Shown: in pieces, positions 17,015-28,230 of the stretch
Position numbering within the stretch: position 1 is the first letter of the stretch
Layout: every line of letters starts with the position of its first letter
NCBI RefSeq assembly: GCF_001941625.1
Contig: NZ_CP016076.1
Span: 6,928,001-6,992,000, forward strand
Source of the DNA: Actinoalloteichus fjordicus
GTDB lineage: Bacteria; Actinomycetota; Actinomycetes; Mycobacteriales; Pseudonocardiaceae
DNA length: 64,000 bases
Reading direction: 5' to 3'
The notes under the pieces: generated by a model
Database searches by the model: none
The model's input: the letters and a program-made list of their open reading frames with translations, nothing else
What the model was told of the DNA's origin: nothing
Translations under genes and position numbers: made by a program

Positions 17015-18670
17015 TCAGTCGTTCACCTTCGTCGGCTCCACCTCACCGGAGCCGGACCCGCCCGCACCGGTGTCACCGCCCTTACCGGTGATGCGCACGA
17101 TCTCGCCCGAGCGCAGCCTGGCCAGGTAGTCCTTGACCTCGCGCTTCACGATCGGCGCCAGGAAGTACAGGCCGGCGATGTTGAAGAGGGCCGCGACGAA
17201 GAGTGTCGCGTCGGCGAAGTTCAGCACCGGTCCAAGGGTGAGCACGGTGCCGACGACGATGAAGAAGCAGTACACGGCCTTGTAGGCGATCTCGCTGCCC
17301 CGGCTCTTGCCGAACAGGAACGTCCAGGCCTTCTGACCGTAGTAGGCCCAGGTGATCATCGTGGAGACGGCGAACAGGATCACCGCAATCGTCAGCACGT
17401 AGGGGAACCACGGCAGCACCGTCTCGAAGGAGGACGAGGTCACCGTGACGCCGTCCGGGGCATCGCCGCCCGCCATCACGGCGGCCTGACCGTCCCGCCA
17501 GAACTGGGTGTTGGCGATGATGATGGTCAGCGCGGTCATGGTGCAGACGATCACCGTGTCGACGAAGGGCTCCAGCAGCGCGACGAAGCCCTCGGTGACC
17601 GGGTGCTTCGTCTTGACGGCGGCGTGTGCGATGGGAGAGGAGCCCACGCCCGCCTCGTTGGAGAACGCGGCACGCTGGAAGCCGACGATCAGGACGCCGA
17701 CGACGCCGCCTGCGACGCCCTGCGGATTGAAGGCACCGGAGATGATGGCGTTCACCGCCCCTGGCACCTGATCGATGTTGACCAGGATGACGGTCAGACA
17801 GGCCAGCACGTACACGATCCCCATCGCGGGCACCAGCTTCTCGGTGACGCGGCCGATCGACTTGATGCCGCCGATGATCACCATCGCCACCACGCCCGCC
17901 AGCACCAGGCCGAAGATCAGCGCAGCACCGTCGCCGCCGAAGAGGCCCTCGTCACCGCCGGTAACCGACTGGACCTGCGCGAAGGTCTGGTTGGCCTGGA
18001 ACATGTTGCCGCCCGCGAGGGCGAAGAACAGCAGGAAGACCGAGGCGCCCACCGCCATGACCTTGCCCGCCGCACGTCCGAAGCCGTTCGGGAACCGTTC
18101 CGCCATGCCCTTGCGCAGGTAGTACATCGGGCCGCCGGAGACGGTGCCGTCCGCATGGATCTCGCGGTACTTCACCCCGAGCGTGCACTCGACGAACTTC
18201 GTGCACATGCCGAGGATGCCCGCGATGATCATCCAGAAGGTCGCGCCTGCACCACCGATGACCATCGCGACGCCCACGCCCGCGATGTTGCCGAGACCCA
18301 CTGTCCCGGACAGAGCCGAGGACAGCGCCTGGAAGTGGGTGATCTCACCGGGCTCGTCGTCCCGGGTGTACTGACCTCGCGCGATACGGATGGCGAGCCG
18401 GAACTTCCCGAACTGGATGAGGCCGAAGTACACGGTGAAGATCGCGGCGGCGATGACCAGCCAGCCGACGATCCAGGGGAAGGCGATGCCGAAGATGGTG
18501 ATCTCGCCGAAGATCAGTCGGTCGGCGAACTCCTCCACGGGAGCGAAGCCGCTGTTGATGCCCTCCTCAATGCCGGAGAGCCCTCCCCCTTCCGCGGCGA
18601 TCGGCGTTGACTGAGTGAAGCCGGCTGCCCACGGCACGTGATCCGGCGGCGCAAGTGTGTCCCAAGACAT
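17015..18670 (-). CDS. Alanine/glycine:cation symporter (AGCS family)
   Basis: 551 residues with about ten membrane helices. Family blocks are visible: ALSGTVGLGNIAGVGVAM, ADGTVSGGPMYYLRKGM, GGIKSIGRVTEKLVPAMG, AAFSNEAGVGSSPIAHAA and STMITWAYYGQKAWTFLFG. It imports alanine or glycine with Na+ in the family. I chose the ATG at 18670 (MSWDTLAPP) rather than the far-upstream start because the extra 39 residues look non-coding. Its 3' end faces the DnaA-box cluster. Confidence 0.9.
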   Translation of the reverse strand: MSWDTLAPPDHVPWAAGFTQSTPIAAEGGGLSGIEEGINSGFAPVEEFADRLIFGEITIFGIAFPWIVGWLVIAAAIFTVYFGLIQFGKFRLAIRIARGQYTRDDEPGEITHFQALSSALSGTVGLGNIAGVGVAMVIGGAGATFWMIIAGILGMCTKFVECTLGVKYREIHADGTVSGGPMYYLRKGMAERFPNGFGRAAGKVMAVGASVFLLFFALAGGNMFQANQTFAQVQSVTGGDEGLFGGDGAALIFGLVLAGVVAMVIIGGIKSIGRVTEKLVPAMGIVYVLACLTVILVNIDQVPGAVNAIISGAFNPQGVAGGVVGVLIVGFQRAAFSNEAGVGSSPIAHAAVKTKHPVTEGFVALLEPFVDTVIVCTMTALTIIIANTQFWRDGQAAVMAGGDAPDGVTVTSSSFETVLPWFPYVLTIAVILFAVSTMITWAYYGQKAWTFLFGKSRGSEIAYKAVYCFFIVVGTVLTLGPVLNFADATLFVAALFNIAGLYFLAPIVKREVKDYLARLRSGEIVRITGKGGDTGAGGSGSGEVEPTKVND

Positions 18671-18943
18671 GACCCCGTAGTGGACGTGGTTCGCGCCGCT
18701 GAGACAAGGGCTGGCGCAAGGAAATGACCTGCCGTAGCCGAAAAGACATCTTTCACCACGCGATGAGGCAAGTTCGTGACAAGGCAACGACCCGTAGCCT
18801 GCCCGACAAGATCAAGAAAAACTTTCGTAGTAAGACGCGTCACCGATGAGATAGCTTCTGCTCCCCAGGGCCTGTCGACGTCGCCGATGCCCATCGGATG
18901 ACCTCGGCGTTGGCACGGCCGGTGGCGTCCAGGGAGGGAAGCG

Positions 18944-20497
18944 GTGACTCAAGCCGACGAACAGCCGACGAACGGTGGCAAGGTGAGTTCGAACGATCAG
19001 CAGGCGTCCGCTGCCGGGGCGAAGGCAACGCCCTCCGGCGGATCACGTCGGTGGATCGGTCTGGTCGTCGGCCCGGTCGTCTTCCTCGCCGCGTTGTTCC
19101 TGCTCCCGGACTCCCTGCCCGTGGAGGGCAGGGCCACGGCGGCGATCGCACTGCTGATGGCGATCTGGTGGATGACCGAGGCCATCCCGATCCCGGCGAC
19201 GGCGCTGCTGCCCCTGGTGCTGTTTCCGATCTTGAACGTCGCCCCGCTGGCCGACGTCGCACCGCCCTACGCCAACGACATCATCTTCCTGTTCATGGGC
19301 GGGTTCATGCTGGCCCTGGCCATGCAGCGGTGGAACCTGCATAAGCGCATCGCGCTGCGAACGGTCCTCGTCGTCGGGACCAGCCCGAAGATGCTGATCG
19401 CGGGCTTCATGATCGCCACCGGCTTCGTCAGCATGTGGGTGAGCAACACCGCGACGGCCGTCATGATGCTGCCCATCGGCCTCTCGGTGCTCGTCCTCAC
19501 CAAGCAGCTCGGCGACGGCAAGGGTGATCCGAACTTCGGCACGGCGCTGATGCTGGGCATCGCTTACGCCGCGTCCATCGGCTCGCTCGGCACCATCATC
19601 GGCACCCCGCCGAACACCCTGCTGGTCGGCTACCTCGCGGACAACCACGACATCTCCATCGGCTTCGGTCAGTGGATGCTCTTCGGCGTCCCGATCGCGG
19701 TGGTGTTCCTCTTCCTGGCCTGGCTCGTCCTGACCCGCTTCATCTACCCGCCGAAGCTGCGCGAGCTGCCCGGCGGACGCGAGCTGATCCAGCAGCAGCT
19801 CGACGAGCTGGGCCCGTTGAGTCGGGGCGAGAAGTTGACGCTCGGGGTCTTCGTCTTCGCGGCGCTCTCCTGGATCGGCGTTCCGCTGCTGGCCGATGTG
19901 GAGTCGGTGGCCGCCACCCTGCCCTGGCTGGCCAACATCAGCGACGGGGTGATCGCGATGGTCGTCGCGATCCTGCTCTTCCTGCTGCCGGTCGAGCCGC
20001 GCACCGGGACGAACGTGCTCGACTGGGAGACTGCCAAGGAACTGCCCTGGGGCATCCTGCTGCTGTTCGGCGGCGGGCTGAGCCTGTCGGGCCAGTTCAC
20101 CGCCACCGGCCTGAGCACCTGGATCGGCGAGCGGGTGACCGCGCTGGGCGTGCTCCCGCTGATCCTGCTGATCGCGCTGGTCGCGGTGCTGGTCCTGTTC
20201 CTGACCGAGTTGACGAGCAACACCGCGACCGCCGCTACCTTCCTGCCCATCCTCGGCGGGGTCGCGATCGGCCTCGGACTCGATCCGATGGTGCTCGCCA
20301 TCCCCGTGGCCTTGGCAGCGACCTGTGCCTTCATGCTGCCGGTGGCCACGCCGCCGAACGCCATCGCCTACGGCTCCGGTTACGTCGCCATCGGGCAGAT
20401 GGTGCGGGCGGGCATCTGGCTGAACATCATCGCGGTGGTCCTCATCACCGCAGCGATGTACGGCCTCGGTGGACTGGTCTTCAGCCTGACGCTGTGA
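18944..20497 (+). CDS. DASS-family (SLC13) dicarboxylate/sodium symporter
   Basis: 517 residues, ~11 helices. It carries both diagnostic Ser-Asn-Thr motifs, [12 protein letters not shown] and [12 protein letters not shown], and TPPNTLL / [12 protein letters not shown], which bind Na+ and substrate carboxylate in this fold. A ~35-residue hydrophilic N-terminus precedes helix 1. It probably takes up C4-dicarboxylates. It is divergent from the AGCS gene, with about 270 bp between them. Confidence 0.9.
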   Translation: MTQADEQPTNGGKVSSNDQQASAAGAKATPSGGSRRWIGLVVGPVVFLAALFLLPDSLPVEGRATAAIALLMAIWWMTEAIPIPATALLPLVLFPILNVAPLADVAPPYANDIIFLFMGGFMLALAMQRWNLHKRIALRTVLVVGTSPKMLIAGFMIATGFVSMWVSNTATAVMMLPIGLSVLVLTKQLGDGKGDPNFGTALMLGIAYAASIGSLGTIIGTPPNTLLVGYLADNHDISIGFGQWMLFGVPIAVVFLFLAWLVLTRFIYPPKLRELPGGRELIQQQLDELGPLSRGEKLTLGVFVFAALSWIGVPLLADVESVAATLPWLANISDGVIAMVVAILLFLLPVEPRTGTNVLDWETAKELPWGILLLFGGGLSLSGQFTATGLSTWIGERVTALGVLPLILLIALVAVLVLFLTELTSNTATAATFLPILGGVAIGLGLDPMVLAIPVALAATCAFMLPVATPPNAIAYGSGYVAIGQMVRAGIWLNIIAVVLITAAMYGLGGLVFSLTL

Positions 20498-20531
20498 CCG
20501 ATCGACGGTGCTGCCCGGCCTCGGCCGTGCA

Positions 20532-20568
20532 GCCCGTCCCGCGCCTTGCGAACCGGCGCGGGGCGGGC
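20532..20568 (+). terminator. Hairpin terminator after the DASS gene
   Basis: A 14 bp GC-rich stem with one mismatch (GCCCGTCCCGCGCC / GGCGCGGGGCGGGC) and a nine-base loop, 35 bases past the stop. There is no clear T run. Confidence 0.5.
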
Positions 20569-21184
20569 TTCGGCACGTAAGGCCCCGCCTGACTGTTCGA
20601 TCTCGCTCGGCTGACCTGCGGTCGCCCCGCTCCCGTGCGTTCGGCAGGCAGGCGGGAGAACCGAGGATGAACGACTCTCGGCCGGTCCCGGCCCGACTGC
20701 TCGCTGGTTCCACCCGGGGCCGGAAGCGCTGTCTTCGAGTCGGTTCCGGTCTCGGAGCGCCCGGCAGCTGAGGTTCCTACTCGGACCTGCTTCCTCTCGC
20801 GGTCGACCAGGCGCCGAACGCCGACTGTTTTCGCGGTCGGCCGTCCCCCGGCACGAAGACTGCGCGCGCCGACGCCCCTGAGCCCCGGCTGCCCCACGCC
20901 GAGCAGACCGTCGCCCGCGCACACCTGCATCGGCCGGTGCGTGAGCCCGCCGCCGACAGGCTCCGAGCGATCCGGCACTGTCGTGCCAGGTCTGCGATCG
21001 GCGGTGACCCGCGCTCACCCTCCGCCCCGCAGGCAGCCTGCGCAGCCGGCGGCCGACCGGGCCGCACGAAAGAACCGTCGACGAGAGTGGGCGCCCCCGA
21101 GGACGGCCCGGTTCGCCCAGGTGGCCCGCCTGTCGAGGCTTCTCGCCCTCCCCTGCGGCGTCATTCGATCGGTGATACGGGTAA

Positions 21185-21205
21185 CTTGAGTGGAACTGAC
21201 TCAAC
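21185..21205 (+). promoter_or_regulatory. HAIR operator (HspR site) upstream of clpB
   Basis: CTTGAGT-N7-ACTCAAC, one mismatch from the HspR inverted repeat CTTGAGT-N7-ACTCAAG. It lies 150 bp before the clpB ATG. The hspR gene is in the same window at 42182–42610, and matching sites precede dnaK. Confidence 0.85.
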
Positions 21206-21260
21206 TTTCCTGACGTTGTCTCCGAGAGGCGCAGGCCTCCGATGCGCGCCGAGCGCGCCT

Positions 21261-21297
21261 GCGGAAGTCTGCGGAAGTCTGCGGAAGTCTGCGGAAG
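21261..21297 (+). repeat. 10-bp tandem repeat before clpB
   Basis: Three exact copies of GCGGAAGTCT plus a partial fourth, between the HAIR operator and the clpB start. The period is close to one helical turn. Confidence 0.8.
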
Positions 21298-21355
21298 AGA
21301 CGCCGGGACTCCCGATGCCGGGAACGACTGTGCGACGACTGCGATGAGGTGAGGG

Positions 21356-23953
21356 ATGGACGCTTTCAACCCGACCACGAAGGTGCAACAGGCGATCTCG
21401 TCGGCGGCGCAGGCCGCCACCGTGGCGGGCAACCCGAACGTGGCCCCGGCCCACCTGCTCGGCGCCCTGCTGTCGCAGAGCGACGGGGTGGCCGTCCCGC
21501 TGCTGTCCGCCGTCGGCGCCGACTCGACCGCGCTGCGGACCGGACTCGACAAGCTGAGCGCCGTCCTGCCCTCTGCGGTGGGCGCCACGGTCAACGCCCC
21601 GCAGTTCGACGCCGAGGCCCTCAAGACCATGACGCACGCCCAGCGGCTGGCCACCGAGATGGGCGACGAGTACGTCTCCACCGAGCACCTGCTGGTGGGG
21701 CTGGCCGCCGAGGGCGGCCGGGTGGCCGATCTGCTGCGCGAGCAGGGCGCCACGCCCGAGACGCTCCGGGAGGCCTTCGCCCAGGTGCGCGGCTCGGCGC
21801 GGATCACCAGTCCCGATCCGGAGGGCAGCTTCAAGGCCCTGGAGAAGTACGGCGTCGACCTCACCGACCGAGCCCGGCGCGGCGAACTCGACCCGGTCAT
21901 CGGCCGCGACGCCGAGATCCGCCGGGTCGTGCAGGTGCTGTCCCGGCGGACCAAGAACAACCCGGTCCTCATCGGCGAGCCGGGAGTCGGCAAGACCGCC
22001 ATCGTCGAGGGCCTCGCGCAACGGATCGTCGCGGGCGACGTGCCGGAATCACTGCGCGGCAAGCGCGTCGTCGGTCTCGACCTCGGCTCGATGGTCGCTG
22101 GCGCCAAGTACCGAGGCGAGTTCGAGGAGCGGCTCAAGGCGGTGCTGAAGGAGATCACCGACTCGGCTGGCCAGGTCGTCACCTTCATCGACGAGCTGCA
22201 CACCATCGTCGGGGCGGGCGCCACCGGCGAGGGCGCGATGGACGCGGGCAACATGATCAAGCCGATGCTCGCCAGGGGCGAACTGCGGATGGTCGGCGCG
22301 ACCACGCTCGACGAGTACCGCAGTCACATCGAGTCCGATGCCGCCCTGGAACGGCGCTTCCAGCAGGTCCTGGTCGGCGAGCCGACCGAGGAGGACACCA
22401 TCGCGATCCTCCGGGGCCTCAAGGAGCGCTACGAGGTCCATCACGGCGTGCGGATCACCGACGGCGCGCTGGTCGCCGCGGCGACGCTGTCCAGCCGGTA
22501 CATCACCGCTCGCTTCCTGCCGGACAAGGCCATCGACCTGGTCGACGAGGCGGCGTCCCGGCTGCGGATGGAGATTGACTCGCGGCCGGTGGAGGTCGAC
22601 GAGGTGGAGCGCGCGGTGCGTCGCCTGGAGATCGAGGAGATGGCGCTGGCCAAGGAGGAGGACGCCGCCTCGCTGGAGCGGCTGGCCGCCCTGCGCGCCG
22701 AACTCGCCGAACGGCGGGAACTGCTCGCCGGGCTCACCGCCCGCTGGCAGAACGAGAAGGGCTCCATCGACCGCACCCGCGAACTCAAGGAACAGCTCGA
22801 ACAGCTTCGGGGCGAATCGGAGCGGGCGGAGCGGGACGGCGACCTCGGCCGGGCCGCCGAACTGCGCTACGGCCGGATACCCGCGTTGGAGAAGGAGCTG
22901 GCGGCGGCGGCCGAGGCGGGCGCGCAGTCACAGGTGATGCTCAAGGAGGAGGTCACTCCCGACGACGTCGCCGACGTGGTCGGCGCCTGGACGGGCATCC
23001 CGGCTGGCAGGCTGCTGGAGGGCGAGACGGCGAAGCTGCTGCGCATGGAGGAGATGCTGAGCAGTCGGGTCGTCGGGCAGCCCGAGGCCGTCCGGGCGGT
23101 GTCCGACGCCGTGCGCCGGGCCAGGGCGGGCGTCGCCGACCCGGACCGCCCCACCGGCTCCTTCCTGTTCCTCGGTCCCACCGGCGTCGGCAAGACCGAA
23201 CTGGCCAAGGCGCTGGCCGAGTTCCTCTTCGACGACGAGCGGGCGATGATCCGCATCGACATGAGCGAGTACGGCGAGAAGCACTCGGTGGCGCGGCTCG
23301 TCGGTGCGCCGCCCGGATACGTCGGCTACGACCAGGGCGGTCAGCTCACCGAGTCGGTGCGCAGGCGTCCGTACTCGGTGGTGCTGCTCGACGAGGTGGA
23401 GAAGGCGCATCCCGACGTCTTCGACGTGCTGCTCCAGGTGCTCGACGACGGCAGGCTCACCGACGGCCAGGGGCGCACGGTCGACTTCCGCAATGCGATC
23501 CTCGTGCTGACCTCGAACCTCGGCTCGCAGGCCATCGCCGACCTCAACCTGAGCGAACGCGACCGGCGGGACGCGGTGCTCACGGAGGTGCGCAGGCGGT
23601 TCAAGCCGGAGTTCGTGAACCGACTCGACGACCTGGTGGTCTTCCACTCGCTGGCCACCGAGGAACTGACCGGGATCGTCGACATCCAGGTGGCCCGGCT
23701 GGCCCGCAGGCTGGCGCAGCGCAGGCTCGAACTGGAGATCAGCGAGGCCGCCAAGGAATGGCTGGCGATCAACGGCTTCGACCCGGTCTACGGCGCCCGG
23801 CCGCTGCGCAGGCTCATCCAGTCCGCGATCGGCGACCAGCTGGCCCGGCAGCTGCTCGCTGGCGAGATCCGCGACGGCGACCGAGCGGTCGTCGAACTGG
23901 CCGAGGACGCCGAGGGACTCCAGGTGCTGCGAGGTGAGCCCGTGAACGGCTGA
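21356..23953 (+). CDS. clpB: Disaggregase ClpB
   Basis: An 865-residue AAA+ chaperone that, with DnaK, resolubilises aggregates. It has an N-terminal repeat domain (1–~145), NBD1 with Walker A GEPGVGKT (~207) and Walker B FIDELH, and a coiled-coil middle domain (~400–520, [18 protein letters not shown]). NBD2 has Walker A GPTGVGKT (~607), the pore loop [13 protein letters not shown] and Walker [13 protein letters not shown]. Full length. GAGGTGAGGG precedes the ATG. The upstream HAIR site puts it under HspR. Synteny with flavohaemoprotein and pyrE matches mycobacteria. Confidence 0.97.
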   Translation: MDAFNPTTKVQQAISSAAQAATVAGNPNVAPAHLLGALLSQSDGVAVPLLSAVGADSTALRTGLDKLSAVLPSAVGATVNAPQFDAEALKTMTHAQRLATEMGDEYVSTEHLLVGLAAEGGRVADLLREQGATPETLREAFAQVRGSARITSPDPEGSFKALEKYGVDLTDRARRGELDPVIGRDAEIRRVVQVLSRRTKNNPVLIGEPGVGKTAIVEGLAQRIVAGDVPESLRGKRVVGLDLGSMVAGAKYRGEFEERLKAVLKEITDSAGQVVTFIDELHTIVGAGATGEGAMDAGNMIKPMLARGELRMVGATTLDEYRSHIESDAALERRFQQVLVGEPTEEDTIAILRGLKERYEVHHGVRITDGALVAAATLSSRYITARFLPDKAIDLVDEAASRLRMEIDSRPVEVDEVERAVRRLEIEEMALAKEEDAASLERLAALRAELAERRELLAGLTARWQNEKGSIDRTRELKEQLEQLRGESERAERDGDLGRAAELRYGRIPALEKELAAAAEAGAQSQVMLKEEVTPDDVADVVGAWTGIPAGRLLEGETAKLLRMEEMLSSRVVGQPEAVRAVSDAVRRARAGVADPDRPTGSFLFLGPTGVGKTELAKALAEFLFDDERAMIRIDMSEYGEKHSVARLVGAPPGYVGYDQGGQLTESVRRRPYSVVLLDEVEKAHPDVFDVLLQVLDDGRLTDGQGRTVDFRNAILVLTSNLGSQAIADLNLSERDRRDAVLTEVRRRFKPEFVNRLDDLVVFHSLATEELTGIVDIQVARLARRLAQRRLELEISEAAKEWLAINGFDPVYGARPLRRLIQSAIGDQLARQLLAGEIRDGDRAVVELAEDAEGLQVLRGEPVNG

Positions 23954-24425
23954 GGCCCCGCCGCGCAGGCGGTCGCCGAGGGCAGGCGGCGCTCGGCGAC
24001 CGCGCGCAGCGGTCGGCGGGCATCGGGCGGCGCGCGGCACCGGACAGCGCGCCGGTCCGAGACGCCGAAGGCGACACCGGCCGGGGGATCATCGATCGCA
24101 TCCGTGCACCGACGCGAGACGGTCTCCGGTGGTCCCCGGCCGGCCTCGTCGCGTGGTCAGGCCGTGCGAGCCGGGACGCGGCCTGCGCAGGCGGGACGTC
24201 CGGTCTGCCGGCGGCTCGACGCCGGTCCGGCCCTGCCTCGCCCGAGCGCGGCCGGTTCGACGACCGCTGACAGCCCGACGAGTGATCACCGAACGTGATC
24301 GAATTTCGCGAACATCCCGCGTGACCACCGGACTCTAGGCCGAGCGGCGTCACTTTGCGTCAGATCTGGCTTTATCGGTACCGCGATCTTCGCCAATCGC
24401 CGATCACGTCGCTACCCTTCGCACT

Positions 24426-25163
24426 GTGAACGTGCCGACTTGGGTCTGGTTCACGGTGGCCGTGCTCTTCGCCGTGGGTGGTTTCGTCCTGTTGGCTGCC
24501 GATCGTGCCCAGCGCACGGCGCGCAACCGGGAGCGTCGCCGGTGGGCGGCACTGCGTGGTTGGCAGTTCGCCGAGGTCGATCAGGTTCTGCCGACCAGGT
24601 GGGAACACGGCGCGCTCGCTCCGCACGGCAGCGGGCTCGCCAAGGACGTGGTCGCCGGTTCCACCTTCACCGCCGACGGCAGGCGTCAGGTCTACGTCTT
24701 CGACCACGAGACCGGCGGCCGGATCAGCTCGGTGCTGATCGCCGTCCGCTGCCGCCGCAAGCATGACGTCGTGGTCGAGCTGTGGCTCCCCAGCGTCCCG
24801 GTTCCGCAGGAGTCGGGCCTCGACCTGCTCGGCCCCGTCGGCTCCCGCTACGCCTTCGTCACCAACCTGAACGCCGCCCGCGCCCTGATGACCCCGGACC
24901 TCGTCGAGGCCGCCGAGGAGATCGGCGATGACGTCGTCGTGGTGTGGCTGGAGAACGAGTGGGTGGTGGCCGCCGCGCCGCCGAGCGCCACGCCCGCCCG
25001 GCTGGAGCAGCTGCTGCGCGACGTCGGCGAGATCGCCGACCTGGTGGACCCCTTCGATCCCGACGCCGAGGACGTCGTCGAGGACGAGATCCCGGCGTTG
25101 GAGGCCGCGCCCTCCGCAGACAAGCGCGAACAGGACGAGGTCTACCGGCCGTCGTCGTCCTGA
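24426..25163 (+). CDS. Membrane-anchored conserved protein (Rv0383c-like position)
   Basis: 245 residues: one N-terminal membrane helix (~6–24, WVWFTVAVLFAVGGFVLL), a basic turn (RNRERRRWAALRGWQF), a soluble domain of mostly β character and an acidic tail. It sits between clpB and pyrE, where M. tuberculosis has Rv0383c. The GTG start is seven bases after TACCCT, so the message is probably leaderless. Function unknown. The helix plus WA..RGW opening is shared with the protein at 26202. Confidence 0.75.
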   Translation: MNVPTWVWFTVAVLFAVGGFVLLAADRAQRTARNRERRRWAALRGWQFAEVDQVLPTRWEHGALAPHGSGLAKDVVAGSTFTADGRRQVYVFDHETGGRISSVLIAVRCRRKHDVVVELWLPSVPVPQESGLDLLGPVGSRYAFVTNLNAARALMTPDLVEAAEEIGDDVVVVWLENEWVVAAAPPSATPARLEQLLRDVGEIADLVDPFDPDAEDVVEDEIPALEAAPSADKREQDEVYRPSSS

Positions 25164-25396
25164 TCCCGGTCTGCTCCTGACGGGGGTCTGCTCCTGCTCG
25201 GCGATGCCGTGCGGCGAGAAGCCGCAGGCAGGCACTGCGCGGCCCGCCGCCCTCGCAGGCCGCACCCGCCGGCCCGCCGGGCGCGGATCGCGGAGCCGTT
25301 CGGCCTGCGTCGCGCCCCCGCAGACCGGTTCGCCGCGCCGCCCCGGGTCGATGATTCCGGTGACAGGCCCTCGAGTCTGCCGATACCGTGCGGGTC

Positions 25397-26170
25397 ATGA
25401 CCACCGCTCTCATCACCGGGCCGACCGCAGGGATCGGCCGGGCGTTCGCCCGGAGGCTCGCGGCCGAGGGCCACGACCTGATCCTGGTCGCACGGAATCA
25501 GGACCGACTGACCGCGTTGGCGGCGGAACTGCGCGAGCGACACGGTATCGACGCCGAGGTGATCGCCGCCGACCTGTCGATCGACGCCGACCGAGGTCGA
25601 GTGGCCGATCGACTCCGTGACGAGGACCGGCCGGTGGATCTGCTGGTCAACAACGCCGGGTTCAGCTTCGTCGAGAAGTTCCTGGATCTGGACTTCGAGC
25701 AGTTGCGCGGCCAGCTCGACGTGAACGTCACCGCAGTGCTCCAGCTCAGCCACGCCGCGTTGGGACCGATGCTCGCAAGGAACGGCGGCGCGGTGATCAA
25801 CGTGTCCAGCGTGGCGGGCTTCCTGCCCGGCCGAGGCTCGACCTATACGGCCAGCAAGGCATGGGTGACGATGTTCACCGAGGGGCTGGCAGCCATGACC
25901 GCAGGCAGCAAGGTGCGTGTTCTGGCGCTCTGCCCCGGCTTCACCAAGACCGAGTTTCACCTGCGCGCGGGCATCGACATGACCAGATTCCCCGACAGGC
26001 TTCAGCTCGACGCCGATCGCGTCGTGCACGAGTGCCTCCGCGATCTGCGCCGCGATCGCGTGCTGTCGATCCCCGCAGTGCAGTACAAGGCCATCACCGC
26101 GTTGGCCGGACTGCTGCCGAGGGCATTGGTACGTCGACTCACCTCGCGCGTCAACGCGCGGGCGAACTAG
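25397..26170 (+). CDS. Short-chain dehydrogenase/reductase
   Basis: 257 residues. It has the classical SDR cofactor loop TGPTAGIG near the N-terminus, VNNAG, catalytic Ser in INVSSVAG and YTASK with the catalytic Tyr/Lys, then PGFTKTEF. The Arg after the second strand (VARNQDRL) suggests NADP(H). TACCGT lies seven bases before the ATG at 25397, so I prefer this leaderless start over the GTG at 25388, which falls inside that hexamer. Substrate unknown. Confidence 0.88.
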   Translation: MTTALITGPTAGIGRAFARRLAAEGHDLILVARNQDRLTALAAELRERHGIDAEVIAADLSIDADRGRVADRLRDEDRPVDLLVNNAGFSFVEKFLDLDFEQLRGQLDVNVTAVLQLSHAALGPMLARNGGAVINVSSVAGFLPGRGSTYTASKAWVTMFTEGLAAMTAGSKVRVLALCPGFTKTEFHLRAGIDMTRFPDRLQLDADRVVHECLRDLRRDRVLSIPAVQYKAITALAGLLPRALVRRLTSRVNARAN

Positions 26171-26201
26171 CAGCAGGCACGGCCGAGAAGGAGCGAGCCC
26201 G

Positions 26202-26885
26202 ATGGACGCGCTAGGGGTTCTGACGATCCTGGCCTTCGGGCTGCTGATCCTTGGCATCTTCCTCCTCGGCCGATACTTACAGCGTCGGAAACGCGCGGAG
26301 TTCCAGGCCTGGGCGGACGCCCACGGCTGGTCGTATCGGCCCCGTGACGATCGGTGGGCCGGTCACTTCCGGGCGCCGCTGTTCCACCGAGGCCATCGGC
26401 GGGGCGCGCACCACGTCGTGGAAGGTAGTCATCGCGGCAGGCGGCTCGTGGTCTTCGAGTACTTCTACGTGGAACGGCAGGGGTCGGGAAAGAACCGCCG
26501 CAACGTCACCTACCGATTCGCCGTGGCCTCGGTGTTCACCCCAGCACCGCGACCGACGCTGGAAGTGAGCCGGGAACACGTCGGACACCGGTTGTTGGGC
26601 GTCTTCGGCGTCAAGGACCTTCAACTGGAGAGCGAGGAGTTCAACCGCGCCTTCCGCATCCAGACCGAGGACGACCGGTTCGCCTACGACATCCTGCACC
26701 CGAGGACCATGGAATGGATGCTCGGCGACGAGCGATTCAAGGCCCTGCCGTTCCGCATCGACAACGGTGACCTGATGAGCTGGCGACAGGGCAGGCTGCG
26801 CCCGGCGGACATCGCGCCGCTGGCGACGTTCGTGGTCGACATCCTGGAACGAGTGCCCGACTACGTCTGGCAGAACCGCACCTGA
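26202..26885 (+). CDS. Membrane-anchored conserved protein of unknown function
   Basis: 227 residues with one N-terminal helix (~4–24, GVLTILAFGLLILGIFLLGRYL), then RRKRAEFQAWADAHGWSYRPRDDRW and a soluble domain with repeated β-strand-like blocks. It recalls DUF3137-like membrane-anchored proteins. It follows the SDR by 31 bp on the same strand, so co-transcription is likely. No function can be given. Confidence 0.7.
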   Translation: MDALGVLTILAFGLLILGIFLLGRYLQRRKRAEFQAWADAHGWSYRPRDDRWAGHFRAPLFHRGHRRGAHHVVEGSHRGRRLVVFEYFYVERQGSGKNRRNVTYRFAVASVFTPAPRPTLEVSREHVGHRLLGVFGVKDLQLESEEFNRAFRIQTEDDRFAYDILHPRTMEWMLGDERFKALPFRIDNGDLMSWRQGRLRPADIAPLATFVVDILERVPDYVWQNRT

Positions 26886-27078
26886 GCAGGCTCGCGGGGT
26901 GACCGCGCCACGAGACGGGCCGCCCAGTCTCACGCAGGCCGCCCGCTCCGATTCCCGTGCAACAGGCACCCCGCGTCGCCCGTCGGCGCGACGCCGGCCC
27001 CCGGGGGATCTGATCGATTCGAGGGCGGGGCCGAGGCGTCTCGCGGCGCTCGGGACGGATGTGCCAGTCTGGGGCCTT

Positions 27079-27672
27079 GTGCGAGGCGAATCGAACTCTC
27101 AGGTGACCCCGGCGCTGCCCTCGGTCGACGACGCGGCCCGGCGTGAGCTGGCCGCGCTGGTCTCGAAGCTGGCCGTGGTGCGCGGCCGGGTGGTGCTCTC
27201 CTCCGGCGCCGAGGCGGACTACTACATCGACCTGCGGCGGGTGACCCTGCATCACGCGGCGGCGCCGCTGCTGGGCAGGCTGCTGCGGCAGCTGACCGCC
27301 GACTGGGACTACGCGGCCGTGGGCGGACTGACCCTCGGTGCCGACCCCCTGGCGATGTCGGTGTTGCACGACGCCGCGCGGGACGAGGTGGCGCTGGACG
27401 CCTTCGTGGTGCGCAAGGCAACCAAGCAGCACGGGATGCAGCGTCGGATCGAGGGACCGGACGTCACGGGCCGCCGGGTGCTGGCCGTGGAGGACACCTC
27501 CACCACCGGCGGCAGCGTGCTCACTGCCGTCGAGGCACTGCGCGAGGCGGGCGCCGAGGTGGTCGGCGTGGCGACCGTCGTCGACCGGGATACGGGAGCC
27601 CGCGAGCGCGTGGAGGCCGAGGGACTGTCTTATCGCTACCTGCTCGGCCTGCCGGACCTCGGGCTGAACTGA
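27079..27672 (+). CDS. pyrE: Orotate phosphoribosyltransferase
   Basis: ~197 residues. It makes OMP from orotate and PRPP in pyrimidine synthesis. It shows SSGAEADYYIDLRR, VGGLTLGADPLAMSV and VVRKATKQHGMQRRIEG (the flexible catalytic loop), and the PRPP-binding motif VLAVEDTSTTGGS. The frame is open further upstream, but that part looks non-coding. GTG 27079 gives the family's usual length; GTG 27061 and 27103 are alternatives. It is the last gene of the conserved clpB-side block before the accessory island. Confidence 0.93.
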   Translation: MRGESNSQVTPALPSVDDAARRELAALVSKLAVVRGRVVLSSGAEADYYIDLRRVTLHHAAAPLLGRLLRQLTADWDYAAVGGLTLGADPLAMSVLHDAARDEVALDAFVVRKATKQHGMQRRIEGPDVTGRRVLAVEDTSTTGGSVLTAVEALREAGAEVVGVATVVDRDTGARERVEAEGLSYRYLLGLPDLGLN

Positions 27673-28230
27673 TCGAGCAGGCCGGGGACTCCCGGCACGC
27701 TCAACGTCTGCCCGGCCGACCGATCTGCGCAAACCCCCATGCCGCGCCGATAACGAGCGCAGCAGACAGCGGACGCACGGAGCACCGTCACCGGGCGCCA
27801 GGGTGTCCAGCTCGTCGCCCCCGCGAAACTGCTGCCCGCACAAGGCGGTCAGGACGGCGGGCGGCTCGGTCCCGGCGCCGGGTTCGCGGATCTCGACGAC
27901 GTGCACCGGCACCGTGCCCGCTCGTCGCACGAGCAACCGGACGGCGGGCTCGGTGTCCGAGGCCTCAGCCGGTGCGGTGTCGGTGACGACCGCCTGACAG
28001 TCCGCGCAGTCGGCGGCGGGTGCGGCGGGGATGCCGGGCAGCATCTCGGCGGGCGGCGGGCCGATGGTCACCGTCGCACCGCAGAGTGCGGCGACCTGGT
28101 CACCATCGACGGGGATCGCGTCGCCGAGGTCGAGGAACACCAGATGGCGGTCGGGGATCAGGCCTGCCGCTGGCGGGGTGTCCTGCTCGATGAGCAGCGG
28201 CTCGGCGGCGATCTCGCGCTCGCCGGTCAT
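27673..28230 (-). CDS. Cys-rich accessory protein, 3' end uncertain
   Basis: Last gene of the leftward overlapping chain; its ATG at 28230 overlaps the previous stop (ATGA). The visible ~180 residues carry ALCGATV…CADCQAV and later ALCGQQF…APCVRCLL, a spaced Cys pattern that may bind zinc. The frame has no stop here. It stays open, antisense to pyrE, down to 26737, where the composition is that of a reverse-complement shadow. I therefore set the end at the pyrE boundary. The true stop was probably lost at the island junction. Function unknown. Confidence 0.4.

Noticed and set aside
21261-21297. CRISPR-like array
   Set aside because: Units are 10 bp with no spacers and no cas genes; it is a short tandem repeat.
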